Shown here in pieces: positions 1 to 8,965 of a stretch of DNA of 64,000 bases. Position numbers and translations under genes: made by a program. Numbering within the stretch: the first letter of the stretch is position 1; the number at the start of each line of letters is the position of its first letter. The notes beneath the pieces were generated by a model. That model had not been told where the DNA came from, made no database searches, and saw nothing but the letters and a program-made list of their open reading frames with translations. This DNA comes from Providencia hangzhouensis (lineage in GTDB: Bacteria; Pseudomonadota; Gammaproteobacteria; Enterobacterales; Enterobacteriaceae), in contig NZ_CP135052.1 in assembly GCF_029193595.2 (NCBI RefSeq), positions 3,844,001 through 3,908,000 of the forward strand, read 5' to 3'.

Positions 1-1224
1 TACCCCAACACCTGCATTATAGGCATGATATTCATCATTAGAGGTTGCAAAAATACCACCAAAAATAGATAAATTGTTGAGGATCCCCCAAGAAGCTTCA
101 GTTGATATAAAGTCATCATTGATGTTTTTATATCCCATTGGGTCTAACCGGCCTGCATTCAGTTTATATTGCACCATGCCTGGGCGTGTTAAAAAAGGAA
201 TATTGGTCGAGGAAACTTGGTACTCACGTATAGAGCCATCTTCTTCTGTAATTTTAACATCAAGAGTCCCTGATAAAGAGGAACTCAAATTATCAATTGA
301 AAAAGGCCCTGGTGCCACTTTCATTTGATTCAAGATACGTCCATTTTGTGAGATAGTGACTGTCGCATTACTTGTCGCGGTTCCTGTGACACTCGGTGCA
401 TACCCCCTTAGAGAAGCCGGTAGCATGTTCTCATCCGTAAAGACACTAACGCCGTTAAAGCGTACAGAATCAAATACATTACTTACTGTATAATACTTAC
501 CCGCAAAAAATTTTGCGGATAAACTAGGTAAATCTGTAAATAAATAAGTTTGCACCCATTTAAAATTATCATTTTTATTATCATTAAAATCTTTTTGATA
601 TTGATAATTACTGCGAACACGCCAACGCCCTACATTCGCACCAATAGAACCGAATGAGCTAAAATTATTAATATCTCGAGCATTCTTATACTTAATATAG
701 TTTTCAACAAAGTTGTAATCCAATACGAGTGCATTAACTCCAACTTCCCGTTGCATGGGCGGAACCCAATTGTCATCAGAATACTGAAAATAAGCTTGAG
801 GTATTGAAAGCATTAACTCTTGCTTTTCATCATCGAATCTTGCCTGAATATTTTTATCCTGTGATGCAAGATCATAACACTGACCATTTTCCCATGTTGG
901 TACTTCTTTAATAAATTCTTCTTTTAACCCAATAACTTCTACTAAGTTTCTAGAAATACAAGGTTGTATATTTTCGTCTTTATTTAAAAAGTTTATTTGA
1001 TCAAAATAATTGATTCTTCGACCATTTACCGATACATTAGAAAAATAAGAACCTTCACTAATTTTATTTTTCTCAAATGCACTTAAATCTATATGAGTAT
1101 TACCCAAAATAGATAATGCGTCTTCATTAAATTGAACAGAATCCGCATTAACATAGTAAGTGTAAAACAATAAACTAGATACTAAACTAGTCACTATGTT
1201 TTTATTAAAATTGTTCTTTTTCAT
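1..1224 (-). CDS. Fimbrial outer-membrane usher, N-terminal part (cut by window edge)
   Basis: FimD/PapC-family usher, which forms the outer-membrane pore that receives chaperone-subunit complexes and assembles the pilus. The 408 visible residues start at the ATG at 1224-1222 and run off the left edge in frame with no stop, so this is an edge truncation, not a broken gene. After a signal peptide (about residues 1-27) come the usher N-terminal domain (FNEDALSI, IDLSAFEK), the first barrel strands, the plug region (MLPASLRGYAP, SQNGRIL) and the following strands (FLTRPGMVQYKLNAG). It is clearly related to the ushers at 4701 and 38829. It lies 131 bp downstream of the major subunit gene on the same strand, so chaperone and tip genes probably follow outside the window. 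The family call is firm; which named fimbria it belongs to is not. Confidence 0.93.
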   Translation of the reverse strand, partial: MKKNNFNKNIVTSLVSSLLFYTYYVNADSVQFNEDALSILGNTHIDLSAFEKNKISEGSYFSNVSVNGRRINYFDQINFLNKDENIQPCISRNLVEVIGLKEEFIKEVPTWENGQCYDLASQDKNIQARFDDEKQELMLSIPQAYFQYSDDNWVPPMQREVGVNALVLDYNFVENYIKYKNARDINNFSSFGSIGANVGRWRVRSNYQYQKDFNDNKNDNFKWVQTYLFTDLPSLSAKFFAGKYYTVSNVFDSVRFNGVSVFTDENMLPASLRGYAPSVTGTATSNATVTISQNGRILNQMKVAPGPFSIDNLSSSLSGTLDVKITEEDGSIREYQVSSTNIPFLTRPGMVQYKLNAGRLDPMGYKNINDDFISTEASWGILNNLSIFGGIFATSNDEYHAYNAGVGV

Positions 1225-1275
1225 TAGCCGCAATATTCTATAATGGATTTATTGAATGAACTCATATAACTGAAA

Positions 1276-1305
1276 ATGCTGTGAAGCAATTGCTATACAC
1301 AGCAT
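1276..1305 (-). promoter_or_regulatory. Stem-loop between major subunit and usher genes
   Basis: Inverted repeat with 8-bp arms, ATGCTGTG and CACAGCAT, and a 14-nt loop. It lies in the 131-bp gap after the major-subunit stop codon. An RNA hairpin here would fit partial termination or 3'-end protection, making the pilin mRNA more abundant than the usher mRNA. There is no strong U-tract. Equivalent hairpins occur at the same place in the other two fimbrial operons of this window. Confidence 0.5.
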
Positions 1306-1355
1306 AATCAGCAAATATAAGATTTATTATTTTTTTAATGTTTTTATATTAATAC

Positions 1356-1889
1356 TTATTGGTAATCTAAAACGTAAGCGACTGTAGATTTAACAGAACC
1401 GGCTGTAGCTGCACCTAATGCCTGCATACGAGCAGATAAATTAATAACATTTGTCCCTGCGTTTAAGCTTTGCTCAACAGTATCATTTGTTTTTAAATTT
1501 GTTCCACTTGCATTTTGGAATAACACACCAACATTGGTAGCAGTACCAGTACTTGCCCATAAGGTGCCAGCTGCATCCATTTGGCCCGTAAATTTAACTG
1601 TTACTTTAGAATAATCAGTACCACTTGCGGTAGGGTCCAAAATACAATCCGTTAATTCTAATGTGAAATCAACATTTGGACCTTGTGAACCAGCTGTTTG
1701 TAATGATGCCGCTGGAACAGAACCTAATTGAACTTCTTTGTTAACAGAAGAAGGAGCAATGGTACAAGCACCAGTATTCACAGTACCATTGAATTCAATA
1801 GTACCGCTTCCTACATCCGCAGCAAATGAAGTTGATGCAGCAGTGAATGTTAATGCGATAATTGAAGATGCTAATAGCGTCTTTTTCAT
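1356..1889 (-). CDS. Major fimbrial subunit (FimA/MrpA-like pilin)
   Basis: Secreted structural pilin of a chaperone-usher fimbria. The 177 residues start with a Sec signal peptide (MKKTLLASSIIALTFTAAST, cleavage near SFA-AD). The mature protein has the usual N-terminal donor-strand region with alternating hydrophobic residues (SGTIEFNGTV), two cysteines for the pilin disulfide (TGACTI and LTDCIL) and the penultimate-tyrosine ending (VAYVLDYQ) typical of chaperone-bound subunits. It is very similar along its length to the pilin at 4084 (shared CTIAP, NKEVQLG and DP.ASGT.YSKV), so the two are recent paralogues. It sits between the regulator at 2099 and the usher. An AAGGG-like ribosome site precedes the ATG. 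Confidence 0.95.
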   Translation of the reverse strand: MKKTLLASSIIALTFTAASTSFAADVGSGTIEFNGTVNTGACTIAPSSVNKEVQLGSVPAASLQTAGSQGPNVDFTLELTDCILDPTASGTDYSKVTVKFTGQMDAAGTLWASTGTATNVGVLFQNASGTNLKTNDTVEQSLNAGTNVINLSARMQALGAATAGSVKSTVAYVLDYQ

Positions 1890-2098
1890 TTTAAACCCTT
1901 ATTTCATGATATTATTAATATATACTAAGGCAATACCTTAGTTGGTACACAGCCATATCAATAGTTTTATTGATATAACTAGAATTTAGTTAACTTTATT
2001 CTTATCATTATTTTAATGACTTGAGATGTTCGATAACATGTGAAGTAATATAACCTCTAATATGAACCGTAAATATAAGGAGATCCTTAAAACAAATA

Positions 2099-2407
2099 CT
2101 AACCTTCATTTTTTTTATTGTTTGAATAAAAACCATGACTTAATAATGAGTTATATTCAGAGGTCCAGCTATTTGATTGTTCTAAATCTATATCTTCAAG
2201 GAAATAATGAACACTGACTTTAAGGAAGTCTGCAATCATAACTAAAGAATCGATATCTATTCTGTTAATACCTCGTTCATAGCGAGAAAACTGCTGTTGA
2301 CTAACATTCAAAGCCATTGCCACTTCAGTTCCTGTTAATCCATACTCCCTTCTAAGCTTTTTTATTCTGCTCCCTACTATTTTGGCAATAGGATATCTAG
2401 CTGCCAT
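2099..2407 (-). CDS. XRE-family fimbrial regulator (MrpJ-like)
   Basis: DNA-binding protein of 102 residues with a helix-turn-helix at about residues 10-65 (IKKLRREYGLTGTEVA, LNVSQQQFSRYERG). The SQQQ(I/F)SRYERG recognition helix is characteristic of MrpJ-type regulators that accompany Proteus and Providencia fimbrial operons and reciprocally control motility and adhesion; that role is family knowledge. It lies upstream of the pilin gene on the same strand, so the order is regulator first. A clear AGGAAA ribosome site precedes the ATG. The C-terminal 35 residues are not recognisable. The target genes cannot be read from the sequence. Confidence 0.85.
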   Translation of the reverse strand: MAARYPIAKIVGSRIKKLRREYGLTGTEVAMALNVSQQQFSRYERGINRIDIDSLVMIADFLKVSVHYFLEDIDLEQSNSWTSEYNSLLSHGFYSNNKKNEG

Positions 2408-2968
2408 TTTTATTTCCTTTCTGAAAAATACAAAGTAGATACTGAATAACGTAAGAATAACTAACTGCGAGCAATACTAATTAAATAAAATAAAAATAAC
2501 AAACTCACATACGAGTAATAAATAAAACCAAACATTAATTTTATTTATTGAAAATGCTGATTATTAACTATTAATATCTGGTTACCCTTAACATAAGTAA
2601 GGTTTATGAAACAATGTCTAACGAACTCGTCATTTTTCGGGTAAACACCATCACTAAATATAGTTACTTATCTCATATATTTAAAAAAAACAGTTTTTTT
2701 ATCCAACAAGTCTTAAACGCCACATGTCATTAATTAACAAGATGTTAACATTTCTTTTTTAATGGAATTTTATATCACCAAAACTTGGTGATACCCGTAC
2801 CTAAAAAAATAATAAACTTTAAGACTATAAACTTTCTTGAGGCTTTATTAAGCCCTTAACTAAATGCCCTACCTATTGAAGTTATTAAGATTATTCATTC
2901 CTACATTCTTTAAATATTTCGTTATTATCCATATCATTTTTATTAGTTAACCATAATAGAATAAAAAA
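2408..2968. other. AT-rich intergenic region upstream of fimbrial operon 1
   Basis: About 560 bp with no supportable gene. It should carry the promoter for the leftward regulator-pilin-usher operon. A copy of the motif AAATATTTCGTTA lies at 2912-2924, and similar motifs recur upstream of the divergent operon (3901, 3947). No inverted repeats like the Proteus mrp invertible promoter were seen, and no recombinase gene is nearby. Confidence 0.5.
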
Positions 2969-3124
2969 ATGGAATAAAAACAATATTCTCAAGAATCGTA
3001 GAAATGTTTTAAATTCTTAAACATGGTGCGCCAAGTACACCTGAATTTAAGGCAGCACTAAAAGCAGAGTCTTTTGGTCGGCGCCTCCTAGTTAGTATGA
3101 ATTTTTTACCTTCGTTTTTGGCAT
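2969..3124 (+). pseudogene. Decayed N-terminal fragment of a DUF2628 gene
   Basis: Reading the + strand from ATG 2969 gives a degraded copy of the intact gene at 12505. ATGGAA..AAACAATATTCT is shared, and 3021-3112 encodes KHGAPSTPEFKAALKAESFG, against KHGAPDTPEFKAALKAASFG in the intact protein. Codon 3 is TAA where the intact gene has CAG, and about four bases are missing between codon 8 and the KHGAP segment, so the reading frame is destroyed. Homology ends near 3124, where IS3 transposase sequence begins on the other strand. Only the first third of the gene survives. Confidence 0.8.
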
Positions 3125-3411
3125 CTTCAACTAATTTTCTCACTAGCTCTAGATTACTCGGTTTTATCAGAAAGTACTCCATTTTCAATATTCCATTAAT
3201 TCGTTCTGCTAAAGCATTTTGGCAACAATCGTAGCTATCTATCATAGAATATTGAATATTATGTTCTTTATGTATTTCCTGATACTCCGAAGAACAAGAT
3301 TGTATCCCCCGACCTTAATGATGGATCAGCTTTCTTTCGCTCCTCAATCCTATCCAGTATTTTGTAATAGGCCTGTCGACTGATTTGCATAAAGTGACAA
3401 GCTATTGTTAC
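3125..3411 (-). pseudogene. IS3-family transposase (OrfB) remnant with internal deletion
   Basis: On the - strand the sequence first encodes the OrfB N-terminal motif MQISRQAYYKILDRIEERKK (ATG at 3390). After an internal deletion and an in-frame stop it encodes the C-terminal part (RGIQSCSSEYQEIHKEHNIQ, then YDCCQNALAERINGILKMEY). The catalytic DDE core is largely missing. The open stretch at 3009-3245 joins the transposase tail to antisense sequence of the adjoining DUF2628 fragment, so it is not a real protein. No terminal inverted repeats or target duplication could be identified. The fragment is inert and marks a past insertion or rearrangement between two fimbrial operons. Confidence 0.8.
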
Positions 3412-4083
3412 GTTGAGGTTGTAATCCTTTTTTCTTTAATAGTAGAAAACCCACATTTTCATCCCATATTCGCCCTAGAAATGCATGGGATAAATAAGAC
3501 CATAATAGATTTAGAAGACATAACAAATGCTAACTAATTGTTTTGTAATAACTTTTGTTTTATCTGCTTTACCGGATAAAAATAAGTGAAAAACATCAGA
3601 ATATCGCCTTCATTTAATCCCATAAAAAATAACATTATAAAACAAACGATTAGACTAGTTTTCTATGCGAATGAATTAATCTAACGCGATAAAGTCATTT
3701 CAAACTCATAAACGGATGTAAATAAATATCTCAATAACTCGGTTTTTGATTATTTAAGATATATTTCACTGCTTAAATACTCTTGTAATGCGTTTATTTG
3801 TTTTTATGGGTTATGTTGGCGTTTAATGCTTATGGTGGGTTGTTTTTTGGCTTAAAGATCTGCATTCAACGCCTTAACGCGGTGCTAGTGATAATGTTAA
3901 TAAATATTTCGTTTTTTATTTTCTTTTAATTTCAATGCGTTAATTTAATATATTTCGTTACATTCTACCGGCGAAATACATACTTTAGCGATATCTGATT
4001 ACTCATTTTATGGATATTATTTGTTTCGTTCTTCACAACAGATAAAAATTTTTAATTAAATGACTTAATATAAGGTAGATAAC
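3412..4083. other. Intergenic region upstream of fimbrial operon 2
   Basis: About 670 AT-rich bp with no gene, probably holding the promoter and regulatory sites of the rightward fimbrial operon. ATATTTCGTT-like motifs occur at 3901-3913 and 3947-3960. No XRE regulator gene precedes this operon, unlike the other two. No specific promoter could be assigned with confidence. Confidence 0.45.
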
Positions 4084-4614
4084 ATGAATAAGACTTTAAT
4101 TGCATTATGCTTAGCGTTAACGACAACTTCTATTTCTGCAATGGCTGCGGATGCCGGTTCTGGTAAAATTACGTTTAAAGGCACAATTAATAGCGGTGCA
4201 TGTACAATTGCACCGACTGATGTGAATAAAGAAGTTCAATTAGGTAATATTGCCGCGGTTAATTTAGATGCTGCTGGTAAAAAAGGCCCACTCAATTCAT
4301 TTGAATTAAAATTACAAGATTGCCAATTAGACCCAAGTGCTTCAGGTACTCCTTATTCTAAAGTAAAAATTACGTTTAATGGCCAACCTGATGCCACAAA
4401 CGCATCTTTATGGTCAAGCACTGGTAGCGCAAATAACGTTGCAGTTTCATTCTTAGATAGTACAGGTAAAACGATTAAACCCGGTGAGACTTTAGAGCAA
4501 ACACTGAAAGCGTCTGACACCACAATCATTTTGTCTGCTCAAGCAGAAGCAACCGGTGCCGCCACTTCAGGTAGCATCAACTCTATCGCAAACTACGTAT
4601 TAAGCTACGAATAA
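4084..4614 (+). CDS. Major fimbrial subunit (FimA/MrpA-like pilin)
   Basis: Pilin of 176 residues with a signal peptide (MNKTLIALCLALTTTSISAM, cleavage before ADAGSG), donor-strand segment (SGKITFKGTI), disulfide cysteines (SGACTI and LQDCQL) and terminal YVLSYE. It is the first gene of the + strand fimbrial operon, preceded by an AAGGTAG ribosome site. Its strong resemblance to the pilin at 1356, in a divergent operon about 2.2 kb away, indicates duplication of a whole operon followed by divergence, with surface-exposed loops differing most. It would be the main shaft subunit. Confidence 0.95.
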   Translation: MNKTLIALCLALTTTSISAMAADAGSGKITFKGTINSGACTIAPTDVNKEVQLGNIAAVNLDAAGKKGPLNSFELKLQDCQLDPSASGTPYSKVKITFNGQPDATNASLWSSTGSANNVAVSFLDSTGKTIKPGETLEQTLKASDTTIILSAQAEATGAATSGSINSIANYVLSYE

Positions 4615-4635
4615 GATAGCCATCATGCCTAAGCA

Positions 4636-4665
4636 AAAGCTTTACGCTAATTAGCGTAAAGCTTT
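4636..4665 (+). promoter_or_regulatory. 30-bp perfect palindrome between pilin and usher genes
   Basis: Perfect inverted repeat with 15-bp arms (left arm AAAGCTTTACGCTAA), starting 21 bp after the pilin stop and ending 35 bp before the usher start. As RNA it forms a strong hairpin with only a weak downstream U-run. A partial terminator or mRNA-stabilising structure that raises pilin over usher expression is the simplest reading. A protein-binding site is the alternative. Confidence 0.7.
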
Positions 4666-4700
4666 GTATTCCCACTATCGATTATCATAAGAGTGCCAAC

Positions 4701-7184
4701 ATGTATTTTAAGAAAAAAAATATAGGTTATATTATCTCACTCATTATGTGTGGTGGGTATACAAATGCAGAAACTTTTAATATCAATGCCCTTAATTTGT
4801 CTGCAGACGACAATATTGACCTAAGCTATTTTGAAAAAAATAGTTTAAGTGAAGGTTTATATGAATCGGATATTATTTTAAATGATAAAAAAATTATCCG
4901 CGGCGAAAAAATTAAGTTTATTAATCATGACGGAACGATTGAGCCGTGTATTACGGCACAATTAATAAAACGTTTTCCCTTAAATGAAGAAGCGAAAGAA
5001 ATATTACTTTCTGCTCAAGAAAACGCATGTATTAATTTATTCTCTCTCGATAAAAATGTGGCTATCGATTTTAATGATAGCGAACAAGTCCTGAGTATTT
5101 CGATACCTCAGAAATATATGGCATCGACTTATTCTTCGTGGGTGAGCCCTGAAATGCGCGATTATGGGATTGCGGGGTTAATTTTAGATTATACGATTAG
5201 CGATAATCATTTAATCCGTAAAAACGAAGAAACACGTAACCAACTCTATGCCTTCGGGAATGTGGGCGCTAACTTCGCGCAATGGCGTTTACGGGCAAAT
5301 TACCAATATGAGAATAAATTGGCGGGCGAAGATGGACGGGGTAGCAAGAAACGCAACTTAGATTGGGACCAAGTCTACGCTTTTAGGGACATTGCCAGCT
5401 TATCGGCGAAGTTGTTTGCCGGGGAAATTTTCATTAAATCAGACTTGTTTGATAGCGTGCGTTTCAAAGGCGTGAGCATGTTTACCGATGAAAGCATGAT
5501 GCCACCGAACCTCAGAGGGTATGCCCCTCAAATTACCGGGGTTGCCGCCTCAAACGCAACGGTCACCTTATCACAAAATGGCCGTATCATCAGCCAAGTG
5601 AAAGTGCCGGCGGGCCCTTTTGTGATTAAGGACTTAAGTCAATCCATCATGGGCACCATTGATGTGACCGTGGCAGAGGATAACGGTAAAGAAACGAAAT
5701 TTCAGTTTACGACAACCAATATTCCGTTTTTAACCCGTAAGGGGCAAGCGCGCTACACCTTGAATTTAGGTCAGCTATCCCCGAAAAATGGCACCCATGC
5801 TAACGACAATTTTATGACTGTCGAAAGCTCTGTTGGGGTGTTTAACCATACCTCTGTTTTTGGCGGAATCGTGGCGACATCAGGGAATAAATATAAAGCC
5901 ATTAACCTCGGCATTGGCCAAAATATCGGCTTTTTAGGGGCTTTTTCGGTGGACATCACCCAATCTTACGCCGACACCTTATTGGGGCGTGAGAAAGGCA
6001 AAAGCTACCGTATTAACTATGCCAAAGATTTACCGAGTATTGATGGGCAGTTGACATTAACCGGGTACCGTTTTGCCGACAGAACCTTTAACTCTTTATC
6101 CAATTTTGTTGAGCAAAACTTTGTCGACAGACAAGATATCGATACCAATAAAGACAAACATGTTTTTTCATTGTCTTACGCTCAGCAATTACGTGGAATG
6201 AATGCGAGTGCGAATATCACCGCATCACGTAAAACCTATTGGAATGGTAAACAAAATAACTATTTCAGTGTGGGGCTCAATAAATTCTTCGATGAAGGCG
6301 TCATGAAAGGTGGGAATATCTCCCTGTCTTTAAACCAAGTTCGTGGGGCGAATAATAAAACGGATAACCAAGTTTATTTATCCGTCAGCAAACCATTAAG
6401 TACTGAAAACCAAAATGCATCAATATCGTATTTCGCCTCTTACAGTGACAGCAACAAGCGCTATGCAAATAACGTGAATTACAGTCGTCATGTTGATAGC
6501 AACACGAACTATAATTTAACCGCATCGACCCAAGATGGGTTATCGGAAGGCATGGTGAGCACCTATGTGTCACACAGTGCGGATGCCGGCCAAGTCCAAG
6601 TGACGGGGTCATTATCGGATTCCATGACGTCGCTAAGTATGACGATGAGTGGCTCGGTCACCGCGACACAGCACGGTATTTCCGCGCACCGTTTAACCTA
6701 TCGTGACCAATCTCGCTTAGTGGTTGATGTGCCAAATGCGCAAGGCGTGATGATTGAAAATGGCCATGCGACGACGAATAGCCGTGGGTTAGCCACCATC
6801 AGTAACGTTCCGACCTACTATAATATGGAATACAAGGTGGATGTGAACAACCTGCCAGACACGGTAAACATTGATGATAATGTTTTAGCGTCTACACTCA
6901 CTGATGGGGCAATCGGTTATGCTAAAATGGATGCAGATATTGGTAAGTCACTGATAACACGAATTAAGCTGGCTAATGGTCAATACCCACCATTAGGCTC
7001 AGTGGTGAAAAATAACGTAACGGGTAAAGTTTCAGGCATTATTGCTGAATCCGGTATCGTCTACTTAACCGGGTTGAACATGGGCGACCAACTTAGCGTT
7101 AACTGGGGAGATGCACAAGCGTGTACGTTCTTAGCGGACAGTCTCCTGGCTAAAAGTAGCGATTCAATTGCTTGTCGTCACTAA
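4701..7184 (+). CDS. Fimbrial outer-membrane usher
   Basis: Full-length FimD/PapC-family usher of 827 residues. It has a signal peptide (about 1-23), N-terminal chaperone-binding domain (ETFNINALNL, IDLSYFEKNSLSEG), a 24-strand barrel with plug (MMPPNLRGYAPQITGVA, QNGRIISQVKV) and C-terminal domains (PLGSVVKNNVTGKVSGIIAE). Cysteine pairs occur near 83/111 and at the C-terminus (ACTF, IACRH). It is the second gene of the operon; the chaperone gene starts 22 bp downstream. Length and domain order are normal for the family. It pairs with the pilin at 4084 and the chaperone at 7207. Confidence 0.96.
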   Translation: MYFKKKNIGYIISLIMCGGYTNAETFNINALNLSADDNIDLSYFEKNSLSEGLYESDIILNDKKIIRGEKIKFINHDGTIEPCITAQLIKRFPLNEEAKEILLSAQENACINLFSLDKNVAIDFNDSEQVLSISIPQKYMASTYSSWVSPEMRDYGIAGLILDYTISDNHLIRKNEETRNQLYAFGNVGANFAQWRLRANYQYENKLAGEDGRGSKKRNLDWDQVYAFRDIASLSAKLFAGEIFIKSDLFDSVRFKGVSMFTDESMMPPNLRGYAPQITGVAASNATVTLSQNGRIISQVKVPAGPFVIKDLSQSIMGTIDVTVAEDNGKETKFQFTTTNIPFLTRKGQARYTLNLGQLSPKNGTHANDNFMTVESSVGVFNHTSVFGGIVATSGNKYKAINLGIGQNIGFLGAFSVDITQSYADTLLGREKGKSYRINYAKDLPSIDGQLTLTGYRFADRTFNSLSNFVEQNFVDRQDIDTNKDKHVFSLSYAQQLRGMNASANITASRKTYWNGKQNNYFSVGLNKFFDEGVMKGGNISLSLNQVRGANNKTDNQVYLSVSKPLSTENQNASISYFASYSDSNKRYANNVNYSRHVDSNTNYNLTASTQDGLSEGMVSTYVSHSADAGQVQVTGSLSDSMTSLSMTMSGSVTATQHGISAHRLTYRDQSRLVVDVPNAQGVMIENGHATTNSRGLATISNVPTYYNMEYKVDVNNLPDTVNIDDNVLASTLTDGAIGYAKMDADIGKSLITRIKLANGQYPPLGSVVKNNVTGKVSGIIAESGIVYLTGLNMGDQLSVNWGDAQACTFLADSLLAKSSDSIACRH

Positions 7185-7206
7185 TGTGATTTCAATGGGT
7201 GAAAAA

Positions 7207-7938
7207 ATGACATTATTTAAAAAAGTACTTTCCGTTGTTTTACTCTCAAGCGTCATGAGCCAAGCGTATGCCGTTCTTGGGTTAGATAGAACCCGTGTTA
7301 TTTTTAATGAAGCCGATGGCGGAACCAGTATCGTTGTTGAAAACCAAGATACCGCCTCTTCGTTTTTAGCGCAGACATGGATAGAAAACCAAAAAGGTGA
7401 AAAGCTGACTAACTCACTAGTGGCATTACCTTTTTTACAAAAAATTGGCCCTAAACAGAAAAAACAAATCAAAATTGCGTATATGGATGGGCAAAATACC
7501 TTACCCACGGACAGGGAGAGTCTGTTGTATTTCAATGTATTAGGTATTCCACCGCAAGGTAAAGAAGCGAATGCGGTTCAGTTTACTATCCAATCACGCT
7601 TAAAACTGTTTTATCGCCCAAAAGGTATTGACTACACAGTCTCTGCCGAGAAAGATTTTCAGCGTGATTTAAAAGTCACAAAACAAGGTGGACAGATTAC
7701 GTTGTCGAATCCAACCCCGTTTAATATTGTGATCACCAATATCAATGTTGATCAAAATAAAGATAAAGATTTCCCTGAAGTGCTTGTCGCCCCGTTTAGT
7801 GATTCGACCGTGACCTTGAAAAACCCGGCATGGAACAGTTTTGAAGTCGCTTATATTGATGACTTCGGTGGTCTGAAATTTAATAAATACCAGTGCGCCG
7901 CAGCACAGCCTTGCCAATTATTGCCACAGGCGAAATAA
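7207..7938 (+). CDS. Periplasmic fimbrial chaperone (PapD/FimC family)
   Basis: Two-domain immunoglobulin-fold chaperone that holds pilus subunits by donor-strand complementation. The ATG at 7207 is preferred because it gives a proper signal peptide (MTLFKKVLSVVLLSSVMSQA-YA) and a GGTGA ribosome site; an earlier in-frame start at 7195 is possible and one at 7168 overlaps the usher. It has 243 residues. Family hallmarks are LDRTRVIF and NEADGGTSIVVENQ (strand A1), the usher-interaction and subunit-binding region (FLQKIGPKQKKQIKI, DRESLLYFNVLGIPP), IQSRLKLFYRP and YIDDFGG. Two C-terminal cysteines are present (QCAAAQPCQ). The tip gene starts 27 bp downstream. Confidence 0.95.
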   Translation: MTLFKKVLSVVLLSSVMSQAYAVLGLDRTRVIFNEADGGTSIVVENQDTASSFLAQTWIENQKGEKLTNSLVALPFLQKIGPKQKKQIKIAYMDGQNTLPTDRESLLYFNVLGIPPQGKEANAVQFTIQSRLKLFYRPKGIDYTVSAEKDFQRDLKVTKQGGQITLSNPTPFNIVITNINVDQNKDKDFPEVLVAPFSDSTVTLKNPAWNSFEVAYIDDFGGLKFNKYQCAAAQPCQLLPQAK

Positions 7939-7965
7939 AAAATACAAATGTGGGAGCTTACTGAA

Positions 7966-8946
7966 ATGAAATTTAAAAAACGGTCATGGCAAAGTGGCGT
8001 GTTCTTTCTCCTTCTGATGTCAACTTCTGCCGCGTATGCCGGAGTGACATGCCGACCGGGTAATAGTGTACCCGGCTCGACGGGAAATGCGTGGAACCCA
8101 CTCCCTGAAGTCTATATTGATATGAATACAACCCCCGGCACCGTTGCTCCCGGCACGCTATTGGGCTCTGCCAGTAGTGGTTTCTTTTCATGGGCTTGTG
8201 TGTTTTCAGGCTCAAAGGCGGAGCGGACAATTTGGTTTAACAACCAAACGCCAACAACCATAAAAAATACACTTAAAAACAGCGGTGTTAGGCTTTATCA
8301 GGACAGTATGTATAGTGGCTCTGTTGAAATAACTGCGGCCAACACCCCGCAGTTAGAAGTGGGCGTCTGGGAAGCGGGCCCTAAAAATGTGCTATTTGGT
8401 TACACGTATCGAGTGGTCAGAGGTACGGGAGAGTTAAAATCTTTTGATACCGGTGTTTTTAATGTTGGTTATCACAGTGATTACCAGAGAAAAAGTTTAG
8501 GGGATATCTATCAGGCGAGGATTATCGGGAAATTGGTGAACTATTGCCCAACACCGATTGTCCGCATGAGCGATAAAGTGGTTGATTTTAAAGAGCTCAC
8601 GGCTGAAAATTTTGAAGGTGGTCAAACAGTTAGAGAAAACTTTTCATTAGATTTAGTGCCCGATTCAACGTGTGATGCGGCATTAGAAGTCAGTGTTGCG
8701 TTCCAAAGCAACAGTGGCGTGATAAATAAAAAGTACATCGTCTTTAACAATGGCCTACAAGCTGCAATTACAGACAGAACCAATAACCAACAGGTTGCGT
8801 TTGATCAGTATTATTATAAAGGGAGTATTAGTAAACAACAGCCCGGCTATTTCCCTTACAGTATCGAGTTATCCAAGAAAGATGCTGAAGCCATTAAATC
8901 AGGGCAGTTCAGTAACACTGTGAATGTTTTATTTACCTACCGTTAG
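7966..8946 (+). CDS. Fimbrial tip subunit / adhesin
   Basis: Last gene of the operon. The ATG at 7966 (GGGAG nine bases upstream) gives 326 residues with a signal peptide ending near AAYA-GVTC. The N-terminal half (about 25-190) has paired cysteines (VTCRPG, SWACVF) and resembles no named lectin domain I can identify. The C-terminal half looks like a pilin domain (CPTPIVRMSDKVVDF, DSTCDAALEVSV, NTVNVLFTYR). Two-domain architecture at the operon end is typical of tip adhesins such as MrpH or PapG, but the receptor cannot be inferred. It is similar in layout to the protein at 36549. Confidence 0.8.
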   Translation: MKFKKRSWQSGVFFLLLMSTSAAYAGVTCRPGNSVPGSTGNAWNPLPEVYIDMNTTPGTVAPGTLLGSASSGFFSWACVFSGSKAERTIWFNNQTPTTIKNTLKNSGVRLYQDSMYSGSVEITAANTPQLEVGVWEAGPKNVLFGYTYRVVRGTGELKSFDTGVFNVGYHSDYQRKSLGDIYQARIIGKLVNYCPTPIVRMSDKVVDFKELTAENFEGGQTVRENFSLDLVPDSTCDAALEVSVAFQSNSGVINKKYIVFNNGLQAAITDRTNNQQVAFDQYYYKGSISKQQPGYFPYSIELSKKDAEAIKSGQFSNTVNVLFTYR

Positions 8947-8965
8947 TGAGTTTTAGGTTTGTATT

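Noticed and set aside
74..328. Open + strand frame of 84 codons
   Set aside because: Antisense of the usher coding sequence, no family features.
1..1224. Usher gene as a pseudogene
   Set aside because: The frame is open up to the window edge; truncation is due to the window, not the gene.
2408..4083. Invertible phase-variation promoter like Proteus mrp
   Set aside because: No paired inverted repeats were found flanking a promoter and no tyrosine recombinase gene is in the window.
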